Origin: Siphonodentalium dalli | Taxonomy: Eukaryota > Mollusca > Scaphopoda > Gadilida > Siphonodentaliidae | NCBI GenBank assembly: GCA_032622095.1 | Contig: CP136063.1 | Coordinates: forward strand, 33,546,987-33,610,986 | Direction of reading: 5' to 3' | DNA length: 64,000 bases | In this document: piece after piece, positions 37,801-52,670 of the stretch | Layout: each line of letters starts with the position of its first letter | Position numbering within the stretch: the stretch's first letter is position 1 | The notes under the pieces: generated by a model | Databases searched by the model: none | The model's input: the letters and a program-made list of their open reading frames with translations, nothing else | What the model was told of the DNA's origin: nothing | Position numbers and translations under genes: made by a program

Positions 37801-40800
37801 ATGCCCTGTAACCCTGATTTAATGTACGCCCTGATTTAATGTATGCCCTGATTTAATGTATGCCCTGTAACCCTGATTTAATGTATGCCCTGTAACCCTG
37901 ATTTAATGTATGCCCTGTAACCCTGATTTAATGTATGCCCTGTAACCCTGATTTAATGTATGCCCTGTAACCCTGATTTAATGTATGCCCTGTAACCCTG
38001 ATTTAATGTATGCCCTGATTTAATGTATGACCTATAACCCTGATTTAATGTATGCCCTGTTACCCTGATTTAATGTATGCTCTGTAACCCTGATTTAATG
38101 TATGTTCTGTTACACTGTTTTATTATGTATGACCTGTCATCCCCGATTTAATGTATGCCCTGTAACCCTGATTTAATGTATGTGCTGATTTATTGTCTGC
38201 CCTGTCATCCCTGATTTAATGTATGCCCTGTAACCCCGATTTAATGTATGCCCTGTCACCCCCGATTTAGTGTATGCCCTGTCATCCCCGATTTAATGTA
38301 TGACCTGTAACCCTGATTTAAAGTATGCCCTGTCATACCCGATTTAATGTATGCCCTGTAACGCTGATTGAATGTATGCCATGTAACCCCGATTTAATGT
38401 TTGCCCTGTAACCCTGATTTAATGTATGCCATGTAACCCTGATTTAATGTATGTCCTGTTACCCTGATTTATTAAGTATGCCCTGTCATCCCTGATTTAA
38501 GGTGTATGCCCTGTAACCCCGATTTAATGTATGCCCTGTAACCCTGATTTAATGTATACCATGTAACCCTGATTTAATGTATGCCCTGTAACCCTGATTT
38601 AATGTATGCCCTGATTTAATGGATGCCCTGTAACCCTGATTTAATGTTTGCCCTGGTTTAATGTATGCCCTGTAACCCTGATTTAATGTATGCCCTGTAA
38701 CCCTGATTTAATGTATGCCCCGATCTAATGTATGCACTGTAACCCTGATTTAATGTATGCCCTGATTTAATGTATGACCTGTAACCCTGATTTAATGTAT
38801 GCCCTGTAACCCTGATTTAATGTATGCTCTCTAACCCTGATTTAATGTATGCCCTGTAACCCTGATTTAATGTATGCCCTGTAACCCTGATTTAATGAAT
38901 GCCCTGATTTAATGTATGACCTGTAACCCTGATTTAATGTATGCCCTGTAACCCTGATTTAATGTATGCCCTGATTTAATGTATGCCCTGTCACCCCGAT
39001 TTAGTGTATGCCCTGTCATCCCTGATTTAATGTATGCCATGTAATCCCCGACTTAGTGTATGACCTGTCATCCCCGATTTAATGTATGTCCAGTAATCCT
39101 GATTTAATGTATGTCCTGTCTTCCCTGATTTAATGTATGTCCTGTAACCCTGATTTATTATGTATGCCCTGTCATCCCTGATTTAATGTATGCCCTGATT
39201 TAATCTATGCCCTGTCATCCCCGATTTAATGTATGCCCTGTAAACCTGATTCAATGTATGTCCTGTGACCCTGATTTATTATGTATGCCCTGTCATCCCT
39301 GATTTAATGTATGTCCTGTAACCCTGATTTATTATGTATGCCCTGTCATCCATGATTTAATGTATGTCCTGTAACCCTGATTTATTATGTATGCCCTGTC
39401 ATCCATGATTTAATGTATGTCCTGTTACCCTGATTTATTATGTATTCCCTGTCATGCCCGATTTAATGTATGCCCTGTAACCCTGATTTAATGTATGCCC
39501 TGTTACCCTGATTTAATGTATGCCATGTAACCCTGATTTAATGTATGCCCTGTCATCCCCGATTTAATGAATGCCCTGCAACCCTGATTTAATGTATGCC
39601 CTGTAACCCAGATTTAATGTATACCCTGTCATCCCCGATTTAATGTATGCCCTGTCATCCCCGATTTAATGTATGCCCTGTAACCCTGATTTAATGTATG
39701 CCCTGTAACCATGATTTACTATGTATGCCCTGTCATCCCCGATTTAATGTATGCCCTGTCATCCCAGATTTAATGTATGCCCTGTAACCCTGATTTAATG
39801 TATGCCCTGTAACCTTGATTTATTATGTATGTCCTGTTACCCTGATTTAATATGTATGCCCTGTAACCCTGATTTAATGTTTGCCCTGTATCTCTGATTT
39901 AATGTATGCCCTGTCATCCCCGATTTAATGTATGCCCTGTAACCCTGATTTAATGTATGCCCTGTAACCCTGATTTAATGTATGCCCTGTAACCCTGATT
40001 TAATGTATGCCCTGTAACCCTGATTTATTTATGTATGCCCTGTCATCCCCGATTTAATGTATGCCCTGTAACCCTGATTTAATGTATGCCATGTAACCCT
40101 AATTTAATGTATGCCCTGTAACCCTGATTTAATGTATGCCCTGTTACCCTGATTTATTATGTATGCCCTGTCATCCCCGATTTAATGTATGCCCTGTTAC
40201 CCTGATTTAATGTATGCCCTGTAACCCTGATTGATTATGTATGCCCTGTAACCCTGATTTATTATTTATGCCCTGTAACCCTGATTTAATGTATGCCCTG
40301 TAACCCTGATTTAATGTATGCCCTGTAACCCTGATTTATTATGTATGCCCTGTCATCCCCGATTTACTGTATGCCTTGTAACCCTGATTTAATGTATGCC
40401 CTGATTTATTGTATGCCCTGTCATCCCTGATTTAATGTATGCCCTAATTTAATGTATGCCCTGTGGTCCCAGATTTAATGTGTATGCCCTGTAACCCTGA
40501 TTTATTGTATGCCCTTATTTAATGTATACCCTGATTTAATGTGTATGCCCTGTAACCCTGATGTATTGTATGCCCTGATTTAATGTATGCCCTGATTTAA
40601 TGTATGCCCTGTCATTCCCGATTTAATGTATGCCCTGATTTAATGTATGCCCTGTCATCCCCGATTTAGTGTATGCCCTGATTTAATGTATGCCCTGATT
40701 TAATGTATGCCCTGTAACCCTGATTTAATGTATGCCCTGTAACCCTGATTTAATGTACGCCCTGATTTAATGTATGCCCTGATTTAATGTATGCCCTGTA

Positions 40801-43800
40801 ACCCTGATTTAATGTATGCCCTGTAACCCTGATTTAATGTATGCCCTGTAACCCTGATTTAATGTATGCCCTGTAACCCTGATTTAATGTATGCCCTGTA
40901 ACCCTGATTTAATGTATGCCCTGTAACCCTGATTTAATGTATGCCCTGATTTAATGTATGACCTATAACCCTGATTTAATGTATGCCCTGTTACCCTGAT
41001 TTAATGTATGCTCTGTAACCCTGATTTAATGTATGTTCTGTCACACTGTTTTATTATGTATGACCTGTCATCCCCGATTTAATGTATGCCCTGTAACCCT
41101 GATTTAATGTATGTGCTGATTTATTGTATGCCCTGTCATCCCTGATTTAATGTATGCCCTGTCATCCCTTATCTATTATGTATGCCCTGTAACCCAGATT
41201 TAATGAATGCCCTGTAACCCTGATGTAATGTATGCCCTGTCATCCCCGATTTAATGTATGACCTGTAACCCCGATTTAATGTATGCCCTGTCACCCCCGA
41301 TTTAGTGTATGCCCTGTCATCCCCGATTTAATGTATGACCTGTAACCCTGATTTAAAGTATGCCCTGTCATACCCGATTTAATGTATGCCCTGTAACGCT
41401 GATTGAATATATGCCATGTAACCCCGATTTAATGTATGCCCTGTAACCCTGATTTAATGTATGCCATGTAACCCTGATTTAATGTATGTCCTGTTACCCT
41501 GATTTATTAAGTATGCCCTGTCATCCCTGATTTAAGGTGTATGCCCTGTAACCCCGATTTAAGGTATGCCCTGTAACCCTGATTTAATGTATACCCTGTA
41601 ACCCTGATTTAATGTATGCCCTGTAACCCTGATTTAATGTATGCCCTGATTTAATGGATGCCCTGTAACCCTGATTTAATGTTTGCCCTGGTTTAATGTA
41701 TGCCCTGTAACCCTGATTTAATGTATGCCCTGTAACCCTGATTTAATGTATGCCACGATCTAATGTATGCACTGTAACCCTGATTTAATGTATGCCCTGA
41801 TTTAATGTATGACCTGTAACCCTGATTTAATGTATGCCCTGTAACCCTGATTTAATGTATGCTCTCTAACCCTGATTTAATGTATGCCCTGTAACCCTGA
41901 TTTAATGTATGCCCTGTAACCCTGATTTAATGAATGCCCTGATTTAATGTATGACCTGTAACCCTGATTTAATGTATGCCCTGTAACCCAGAGTTAATGT
42001 ATGCCCTGATTTAATGTATGCCCTGTCACCCCGATTTAGTGTATGCCCTGTCATCCCTGATTTAATGTATGCCATGTAATCCCCGATTTAGTGTATGACC
42101 TGTCATCCCCGATTTAATGTATGTCCAGTAATCCTGATTTAATGTATGTCCTGTAACCCTGATTTATTATGTATGGCCTGTCTTCCCTGATTTAATGTAT
42201 GTCCTGTAACCCTGATTTATTATGTATGCCCTGTCATCCCTGATTTAATGTATGCCCTGATTTAATCTATGCCCTGTCATCCCCGATTTAATGTATGCCC
42301 TGTAAACCTGATTCAATGTATGCCCTGTAAACCTGATTTAATGTATGTCCTGTAACCCTGATTTATTATGTATGCCCTGTCATCCATGATTTAATGTATG
42401 TCCTGTTACCCTGATTTATTATGTATTCCCTGTCATGCCCGATTTAATGTATGCCCTGTAACCCTGATTTAATGTATGCCCTGTAACCCTGATTTAATGT
42501 ACGCCCTGATTTAATGTATGCCCTGATTTAATGTATGCCCTGTAACCCTGATTTAATGTATGCCCTGTAACCCTGATTTAATGTATGCCCTGTAACCCTG
42601 ATTTAATGTATGCCCTGTAACCCTGATTTAATGTATGCCCTGTAACCCTGATTTAATGTATGCCCTGTAACCCTGATTTAATGTATGCCCTGATTTAATG
42701 TATGACCTATAACCCTGATTTAATGTATGCCCTGTTACCCTGATTTAATGTATGCTCTGTAACCCTGATTTAATGTATGTTCTGTCACACTGTTTTATTA
42801 TGTATGACCTGTCATCCCCGATTTAATGTATGCCCTGTAACCCTGATTTAATGTATGTGCTGATTTATTGTATGCCCTGTCATCCCTGATTTAATGTATG
42901 CCCTGTCATCCCTTATCTATTATGTATGCCATGTAACCCAGATTTAATGAATGCCCTGTAACCCTGATGTAATGTATGCCCTGTCATCCCCGATTTAATG
43001 TATGACCTGTAACCCCGATTTAATGTATGCCCTGTCACCCCCGATTTAGTGTATGCCCTGTCATCCCCGATTTAATGTATGACCTGTAACCCTGATTTAA
43101 AGTATGCCCTGTCATACCCGATTTAATGTATGCCCTGTAACGCTGATTGAATATATGCCATGTAAGCCCGATTTAATGTATGCCCTGTAACCCTGATTTA
43201 ATGTATGCCATGTAACCCTGATTTAATGTATGTCCTGTTACCCTGATTTATTAAGTATGCCCTGTCATCCCTGATTTAAGGTGTATGCCCTGTAACCCCG
43301 ATTTAATGTATGCCCTGTAACCCTGATTTAATGTATACCCTGTAACCCTGATTTAATGTATGCCCTGTAACCCTGATTTAATGTATGCCCTGATTTAATG
43401 GATGCCCTGTAACCCTGATTTAATGATTGCCCTGGTTTAATGTATGCCCTGTAACCCTGATTTAATGTATGCCCTGTAACCCTGATTTAATGTATGCCAC
43501 GATCTAATGTATGCACTGTAACCCTGATTTAATGTATGCCCTGATTTAATGTATGACCTGTAACCCTGATTTAATGTATGCCCTGTAACCCTGATTTAAT
43601 GTATGCTCTCTAACCCTGATTTAATGTATGCCCTGTAACCCTGATTTAATGTATGCCATGTAACCCTGATTTAATGAATGCCCTGATTTAATGTATGACC
43701 TGTAACCCTGATTTAATGTATGCCCTGTAACCCAGAGTTAATGTATGCCCTGATTTAATGTATGCCCTGTCACCCCGATTTAGTGTATGCCCTGTCATCC

Positions 43801-45000
43801 CTGATTTAATGTATGCCATGTAATCCCCGATTTAGTGTATGACCTGTCATCCCCGATTTAATGTATGTCCAGTAATCCTGATTTAATGTATGTCCTGTAA
43901 CCCTGATTTATTATGTATGGCCTGTCTTCCCTGATTTAATGTATGTCCTGTAACCCTGATTTATTATGTATGCCCTGTCATCCCTGATTTAATGTATGCC
44001 CTGATTTAATCTATGCCCTGTCATCCCCGATTTAATGTATGCCCTGTAAACCTGATTCAATGTATGCCCTGTAAACCTGATTTAATGTATGTCCTGTAAC
44101 CCTGATTTATTATGTATGCCCTGTCATCCATGATTTAATGTATGTCCTGTTACCCTGATTTATTATGTATTCCCTGTCATGCCCGATTTAATGTATGCCC
44201 TGTAACCCTGATTTAATGTATGCCCTGTTACCCTGATTTAATGTATGCCATGTAACCCTGATTTAATGTATGCCCTGTCATCCCCGATTTAATGAATGCC
44301 CTGCAACCCTGATTTAATGTATGCCCTGTAACCCAGATTTAATGTATACCCTGTCATCCCCGATTTAATGTATGCCCTGTCATCCCCGATTTAATGTATG
44401 CCCTGTAACCCTGATTTAATGTATGCCCTGTAACCCTGATTTACTATGTATGCCCTGTCATCCCCGATTTAATGTATGCCCTGTCATCCCAGATTTAATG
44501 TATGCCCTGTAACCCTGATTTAATGTATGCCCTGTAACCTTGATTTATTATGTATGTCCTGTTACCCTGATTTAATATGTATGCCCTGTAACCCTGATTA
44601 AATGTATGCCCTGTATCTCTGATTTAATGTATGCCCTATCATCCCCGATTTAATGTATGCCCTGTAACCCTGATTTAATGTATGCCCTGTAACCCTGATT
44701 TAATGTATGCCCTGTAACCCTGATTTAATGTATGCCCTGTAACCCTGATTTAATGTATGCCCTGTAACCCTGATTCAATGTATGTCCTGTAACCCTGATT
44801 TGTTATGTATGCCCTGTCATCCCTGATTTAATGTATGTCCTGTAACCCTGATTTATTATGTATGCCCTGTCATCCATGATTTAATGTATGTCCTGTTACC
44901 CTGATTTATTATGTATTCCCTGTCATGCCCGATTTAATGTATGCCCTGTAATCCTGATTTAATGTATGCCCTGTTACCCTGATTTAATGTATGCCATGTA
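31880..45000 (+). repeat. Higher-order satellite repeat with variable period (about 1.7-3.1 kb)
   Basis: A marker group GATTGATTATGTATG starts at 31883, 34261, 37323 and 40229. A second marker, TTACACTGTTTTATTATG or TCACACTGTTTTATTATG, is at 32711, 35073, 38110, 41041 and 42785. Intervals are thus about 2.37, 3.05, 2.92 and 1.74 kb. The order of rare variants between markers is kept, and the length differences come from gains and losses of whole blocks. Confidence 0.75.
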
Positions 45001-47660
45001 ACCCTGATTTAATGTATGCCCTGTCATCCCCGATTTAATGAATGCCCTGCAACCCTGATTTAATGTATGCCCTGTAACCCAGATTTAATGTATACCCTGT
45101 CATCCCCGATTTAATGTATGCCCTGTCATCCCCGATTTAATGTATGCCCTGTAACCCTGATTTATTATGTATGCCCTGTCATCCCCGATTTAATGTATGC
45201 CCTGATTTAATGTATGTCCTGTCATCCCCGATTTAATGTATGCCCTGTCATTCCTGATGTATTATGTATGCCCTGTCATCCCTGATTTAATGTATGACCT
45301 GTAACCCTGATTTAATGTATGCCCTGTAACCCTGATTTAATGTATGCCCTGTAACTCCGATTTAATGTATGTCCTGTTACCCTGATTTAATGTATGCCCT
45401 GTAACCCCGATTTAGTGTATGCCCTATCATCCCCGATTTAATGTATGCCCTGTCATCCCCGATTTAATGTATGCCCTGTAACCCCGATTTAATGTATGCC
45501 CTGTAACCCTGATTTAATGTATGCCGGTAACCCCGATTTAATGTATGACCTGTAACCCTGATTTAATGTATGCCCTGTTACCCTTATTTAATGTATGCCC
45601 TGTAACCCTGATTTAATGGATGTCCTGTTACACTGATTTATTATGTATGCCCTGTCATCCCCGATTTAATGTATGCCCTGTAACCTTGATTTAATGTATG
45701 TCCTGGTTTATTGTATGCCCTGTCATCCCAGATTTAATGTATGTCCTGTTACCCTGATTTATTATGTATGCCCTGCCATCCCTGATTTAATGAATGCCCT
45801 GTAACCCTGATTTAATGTATGTCCTGTTACCCTGATTTAATGTATGCCCTGTTACCCCGATTTAATGTATGTCCTGTTACCCTGATTTATTATGTATGCC
45901 CTGCCATTCCCGATTTAGTGTATGCCCTGATTTAATGTATGTTCTGATTTATTGTATGCCCTGTCATCCCTGATTTAATGTATGTCCTGTTACCCTGATT
46001 TATTACGTATGCCTTTAACCCCGATTTAATGAATGCCCTGTAACCCTGATTTAATGTATGCCCTGTCATCCCCGATTAATGTATGACCTGTAACCCCGAT
46101 TTAATGTATGCCCTATCATCCCCGATTTAATGTATGCCCTGTCATCCCCGATTTAATGTATGACCTGTAACCCTGATTTAATGTATGTGCTGATTTATTG
46201 TATGCCCTGTCATCCCCGATTTAATGTATGCCCTGTAACGCTGATTTAATGTATGCCCTGTAACCCCGATTTAATGTATGCCCTGTAACCCTGATTTAAT
46301 GTAAGCCATGTAACCCTGATTTAATGTATGTCCTGTTACCTTGATTTATTATGTATGCCCTGTCATCCCTGATTTAATGTGTATGCCCTGTAACCCCGAT
46401 TTAATGTATGCCCTGTAACCCTGATTTAATGTATGCCATGTAACCCTGATTTAATGTATGCCCTGTAACCCTGATTTAATGTATTCCCTGTAACCCTGAT
46501 TTAATGTATGCCCTGATTTAATGGATGCCCTGTAACCCTGATTTAATGTATGCCCTGATTTAATGTATGCCCTGTAACCCTGATTTAATGTATGCCCTGC
46601 AACCCTGATTTAATGTATGCCCTGATCTAATATATGCACTCTAACCCTGATTTAATGTATGACCTGATTTAATGTATGACCTGTAACTCTGATTTAATGT
46701 ATGCCCTGTAACCCTGATTTAATGTATGCTCTGTCACCCTGATTTAATGTATGCCCTGTAACCCTGGTTAATGTATGTCCTGTTACCCTGATTTATTATG
46801 TATGCCCTGTCATCCCCGATTTATTGTAAGCCTTGTAACCCTGATTTAATGTATGCCCTGAATTAATGTATGCCCTGTCATCCCCGAATTATTGTATGCC
46901 CTGTAATTCTGATTTAATGTGTGCCCTGATTTATTGTATGACCTGTCATCCCTGATTTAATGTATGCCCTAATTTAATGTATGCCCTGTCATCCCTGATT
47001 TAATGTGTATGCCCTGTGACCCTGATTTATTGTATGCCCTTATTGAATGTATGCCCTGATTTAATGCGTATGCCCTGTAACCCTGATTTATTGTATGCCC
47101 TTATATAATGTATGCCATGATTAATGTATGCCCTGTCATTCCCGATTTATTGTATGCTCTGATTTAATGTATGCCCTGTCATCCCCGATTTAGTGTATGC
47201 TCTGATTTAATGTATGCCCTGATTTAATGTATGGCCTGTAACCCCCATTTAATGTATGCCCTGTAACCCTCATTTAATGTATGCCCTGATTTAATGTATG
47301 CCCTGATTTAATGTATGCCCTGTAACCCTGATTTAATGTATGCTCTGTAACCCTGATTTAATGTATGCCCTGTAACCCTGATTTAATGTATGCCCTGATT
47401 TAATGTATGACCTGTAACCCAGATTTAATGTATGCCCTGTTACCCAGATGTATTATGTATGCCCTGAAACCCTGATGTAATGTATGTCCTGTAACCCTGA
47501 TTTAATGTATGCCCTGATTTAATGTATGTCCTGTAACCCTGATTTAATGTATGTCCTGTTACCCTGATTTATTATGTATGCCCTGTCATCCCCGATTTAT
47601 TGTATGCCTTGTAACCCTGATTTAATGTATGCCCTGAATTAATGTATGCCCTGTCATCCC

Positions 47661-50600
47661 CGAATTATTGTATGCCCTGTAACCCTGATTTAATGTGTGC
47701 CCTGATTTATTGTATGCCCTGTCATCCCTGATTTAATGTATGCCCTAATTTAATGTATGCCCTGTCATCCCTGATTTAATGTGTATGCCCTGTGACCCTG
47801 ATTTATTGTATGCCCTTATTTAATGTATGCCCTGATTTAATGTGTATGCCCTGTAACCCTGATTTATTGTATGCCCTTATTTAATGTATGCCCTGATTTA
47901 ATGTATGCCCTGTCATTCCCGATTTAGTGTATGCCCTGATTTAATGTATGCCCTGTCATCCCCGATTTAGTGTATGCCCTGATTTAATGTATGCCCTGAT
48001 TTAATGTATGGCCTGTAACCCTCATTATTTAATGTATGCCCTGTAACCCTCATTTAATGTATGCCCTGATTTAATATATGCCCTGATTTAATGTATGCCC
48101 TGTAGCCCTGATTTAATGTATGCCCTGTAACCCTGATTGATTATGTATGCCCTCTAACCCTGATTTATTATTTATGCCCTGTAACCCTGATTTAATGTAT
48201 GCCCTGTAACCCTGATTTAATGTATGCCCTGTAACCCTGATTTATTATGTATGCCCTGTCATCCCCGATTTACTGTATGCCTTGTAACCCTGATTTAATG
48301 TATGCCCTGATTTATTGTATGCCCTGTCATCCCCGATTTAATGTATGCCCTAATTTAATGTATGCCCTGTGATCCCTGATTTAATGTGTATGCCCTGTAA
48401 CCCTGATTTATTGTATGCCCTTATTTAATGTATGCCCTGATTTAATGTGTATGCCCTGTAACCCTGATGTATTGTATGCCCTGATTTAATGTATGCCCTG
48501 ATTTAATGTATGCCCTGTCATTCCCGATTTAATGTATGCCCTGATTTAATGAATGCCCTGTCATCCCCGATTTAGTGTATGCCCTGATTTAATGTATGCC
48601 CTGATTTAATGTATGCCCTGTAACCCTGATTTAATGTATGCTCTGTAACCCTGATTTAATGTACGCCCTGATTTAATGTATGCCCTGATTTAATGTATGC
48701 CCTGTAACCCTGATTTAATGTATGCCCTGTAACCCTGATTTAATGTATGCCCTGTAACCCTGATATAATGTATGCCCTGTAACCCTGATTTAATGTATGC
48801 CCTGTAACCCTGATTTAATGTATGCCCTGTAACCCTGATTTAATGTATGCCCTGATTTAATGTATGACCTATAACCCTGATTTAATGTATGCCCTGTTAC
48901 CCTGATTTAATGTATGCTCTGTAACCCTGATTTAATGTATGTTCTGTTACACTGTTTTATTATGTATGACCTGTCATCCCCGATTTAATGTATGCCCTGT
49001 AACCCTGATTTAATGTATGTGCTGATTTATTGTATGCCCTGTCATCCCTGATTTAATGTATGCCCTGTCAACCCTTATCTATTATGTATGCCCTGTAACC
49101 CAGATTCAATGAATGCCCTGTAACCCTGATGTAATGTATGCCCTGTCATCCCCGATTTAATGTATGACCTGTAACCCCGATTTAATGTATGCCCTGTCAT
49201 CCCCGATTTAGTGTATGCCCTGTCATCCCCGATTTAATGTATGACCTGTAACCCTGATTTAAAGTATGCCCTGTCATACCCGATTTAATGTATGCCCTGT
49301 AACGCTGATTGAATGTATGCCATGTAACCCCGATTTATTGTATGCCCTGTAACCCTGATTTAATGTGTGCCCTGATTTATTGTATGCCCTGTCATCCCTG
49401 ATTTAATGTATGCCCTAATTTAATGTATGCCCTGTCATCCCTGATTTAATGTGTATGCCCTGTGACCCTGATTTATTGTATGCCCTTATTTAATGTATGC
49501 CCTGATTTAATGTGTATGCCCTGTAACCCTGATTTATTGTATGCCCTTATTTAATGTATGCCCTGATTTAATGTATGCCCTGTCATTCCCGATTTAGTGT
49601 ATGCCCTGATTTAATGTATGCCCTGTCATCCCCGATTTAGTGTATGCCCTGATTTAATGTATGCCCTGATTTAATGTATGGCCTGTAACCCTCATTATTT
49701 AATGTATGCCCTGTAACCCTCATTTAATGTATGCCCTGATTTAATGTATGCCCTGATTTAATGTATGCCCTGTAACCCTGATTTAATGTATGCCCTGTAA
49801 CCCTGATTGATTATGTATGCCCTCTAACCCTGATTTATTATTTATGCCCTGTAACCCTGATTTAATGCATGCCCTGTAACCCTGATTTAATGTATGCCCT
49901 GTAACCCTGATTTATTATGTATGCCCTGTCATCCCCGATTTACTGTATGCCTTGTAACCCTGATTTAATGTATGCCCTGATTTATTGTATGCCCTGTCAT
50001 CCCCGATTTAATGTATGCCCTAATTTAATGTATGCCCTGTGATCCCTGATTTAATGTGTATGCCCTGTAACCCTGATTTATTGTATGCCCTTATTTAATG
50101 TATGCCCTGATTTAATGTGTATGCCCTGTAACCCTGATGTATTGTATGCCCTGATTTAATGTATGCCCTGATTTAATGTATGCCCTGTCATTCCCGATTT
50201 AATGTATGCCCTGATTTAATGAATGCCCTGTCATCCCCGATTTAGTGTATGCCCTGATTTAATGTATGCCCTGATTTAATGTATGCCCTGTAACCCTGAT
50301 TTAATGTATGCCCTGTAACCCTGATTTAATGTACGCCCTGATTTAATGTATGCCCTGATTTAATGTATGCCCTGTAACCCTGATTTAATGTATGCCCTGT
50401 AACCCTGATTTAATGTATGCCCTGTAACCCTGATTTAATGTTTGCCCTGTAACCCTGATTTAATGTATGCCCTGTAACCCTGATTTAATGTATGCCCTGT
50501 AACCCTGATTTAATGTATGCCCTGATTTAATGTATGACCTATAACCCTGATTTAATGTATGCCCTGTTACCCTGATTTAATGTATGCTCTGTAACCCTGA

Positions 50601-52670
50601 TTTAATGTATGTTCTGTTACACTGTTTTATTATGTATGACCTGTCATCCCCGATTTAATGTATGCCCTGTAACCCTGATTTAATGTATGTGCTGATTTAT
50701 TGTATGCCCTGTCATCCCTGATTTAATGTATGCCCTGTCAACCCTTATCTATTATGTATGCCCTGTAACCCAGATTCAATGAATGCCCTGTAACCCTGAT
50801 GTAATGTATGCCCTGTCATCCCCGATTTAATGTATGACCTGTAACCCCGATTTAATGTATGCCCTGTCATCCCCGATTTAGTGTATGCCCTGTCATCCCC
50901 GATTTAATGTATGACCTGTAACCCTGATTTAAAGTATGCCCTGTCATACCCGATTTAATGTATGCCCTGTAACGCTGATTGAATGTATGCCATGTAACCC
51001 CGATTTATTGTATGCCCTGTAACCCTGATTTAATGTGTGCCCTGATTTATTGTATGCCCTGTCATCCCTGATTTAATGTATGCCCTAATTTAATGTATGC
51101 CCTGTCATCCCTGATTTAATGTGTATGCCCTGTGACCCTGATTTATTGTATGCCCTTATTTAATGTATGCCCTGATTTAATGTGTATGCCCTGTAACCCT
51201 GATTTATTGTATGCCCTTATTTAATGTATGCCCTGATTTAATGTATGCCCTGTCATTCCCGATTTAGTGTATGCCCTGATTTAATGTATGCCCTGTCATC
51301 CCCGATTTAGTGTATGCCCTGATTTAATGTATGCCCTGATTTAATGTATGGCCTGTAACCCTCATTATTTAGTGTATGCCCTGTAACCCTCATTTAATGT
51401 ATGCCCTGATTTAATGTATGCCCTGATTTAATGTATGCCCTGTAACCCTGATTTAATGTATGCCCTGTAACCCTGATTGATTATGTATGCCCTCTAACCC
51501 TGATTTATTATTTATGCCCTGTAACCCTGATTTAATGCATGCCCTGTAACCCTGATTTAATGAATGCCCTGTAACCCTGATTTATTATGTATGCCCTGTC
51601 ATCCCCGATTTACTGTATGCCTTGTAACCCTGATTTAATGTATGCCCTGATTTATTGTATGCCCTGTCATCCCCGATTTAATGTATGTCCTAATTTAATG
51701 TATGCCCTGTGATCCCTGATTTAATGTGTATGCCCTGTAACCCTGATTTATTGTATGCCCTTATTTAATGTATGCCCTGATTTAATGTGTATGCCCTGTA
51801 ACCCTGATGTATTGTATGCCCTGATTTAATGTATGCCCTGATTTAATGTATGCCCTGTCATTCCCGATTTAATGTATGCCCTGATTTAATGAATGCCCTG
51901 TCATCCCCGATTTAGTGTATGCCCTGATTTAATGTATGCCCTGATTTAATGTATGCCCTGTAACCCTGATTTAATGTATGCCCTGTAACCCTGATTTAAT
52001 GTACGCCCTGATTTAATGTATGCCCTGATTTAATGTATGCCCTGTAACCCTGATTTAATGTATGCCCTGTAACCCTGATTTAATGTATGCCCTGTAACCC
52101 TGATTTAATGTATGCCCTGTAACCCTGATTTAATGTATGCCCTGTAACCCTGATTTAATGTATGCCCTGTAACCCTGATTTAATGTATGCCCTGATTTAA
52201 TGTATGACCTATAACCCTGATTTAATGTATGCCCTGTTACCCTGATTTAGTGTATGCTCTGTAACCCTGATTTAATGTATGTTCTGTTACACTGTTTTAT
52301 TATGTATGACCTGTCATCCCCGATTTAATGTATGCCCTGTAACCCTGATTTAATGTATGTGCTGATTTATTGTATGCCCTGTCATCCCTGATTTAATGTA
52401 TGCCCTGTCAACCCTTATCTATTATGTATGCCCTGTAACCCAGATTCAATGAATGCCCTGTAACCCTGATGTAATGTATGCCCTGTCATCCCCGATTTAA
52501 TGTATGACCTGTAACCCCGATTTAATGTATGCCCTGTCATCCCCGATTTAGTGTATGCCCTGTCATCCCCGATTTAATGTATGACCTGTAACCCTGATTT
52601 AAAGTATGCCCTGTCATACCCGATTTAATGTATGCCCTGTAACGCTGATTGAATGTATGCCATGTAACCC
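47661..52670 (+). repeat. Higher-order satellite repeat, 1670 bases x 3
   Basis: Three consecutive copies (about 47661-49330, 49331-51000 and 51001-52670). TTACACTGTTTTATTATG is at 48947, 50617 and 52287, exactly 1670 apart, and GTAACCCTCATTATTTA and the CCCTCTAACC variant keep the same spacing. Copies differ by only a few bases. The array begins at a CGAATTATTG monomer and ends where CGATTTAATG replaces CGATTTATTG. Confidence 0.85.
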
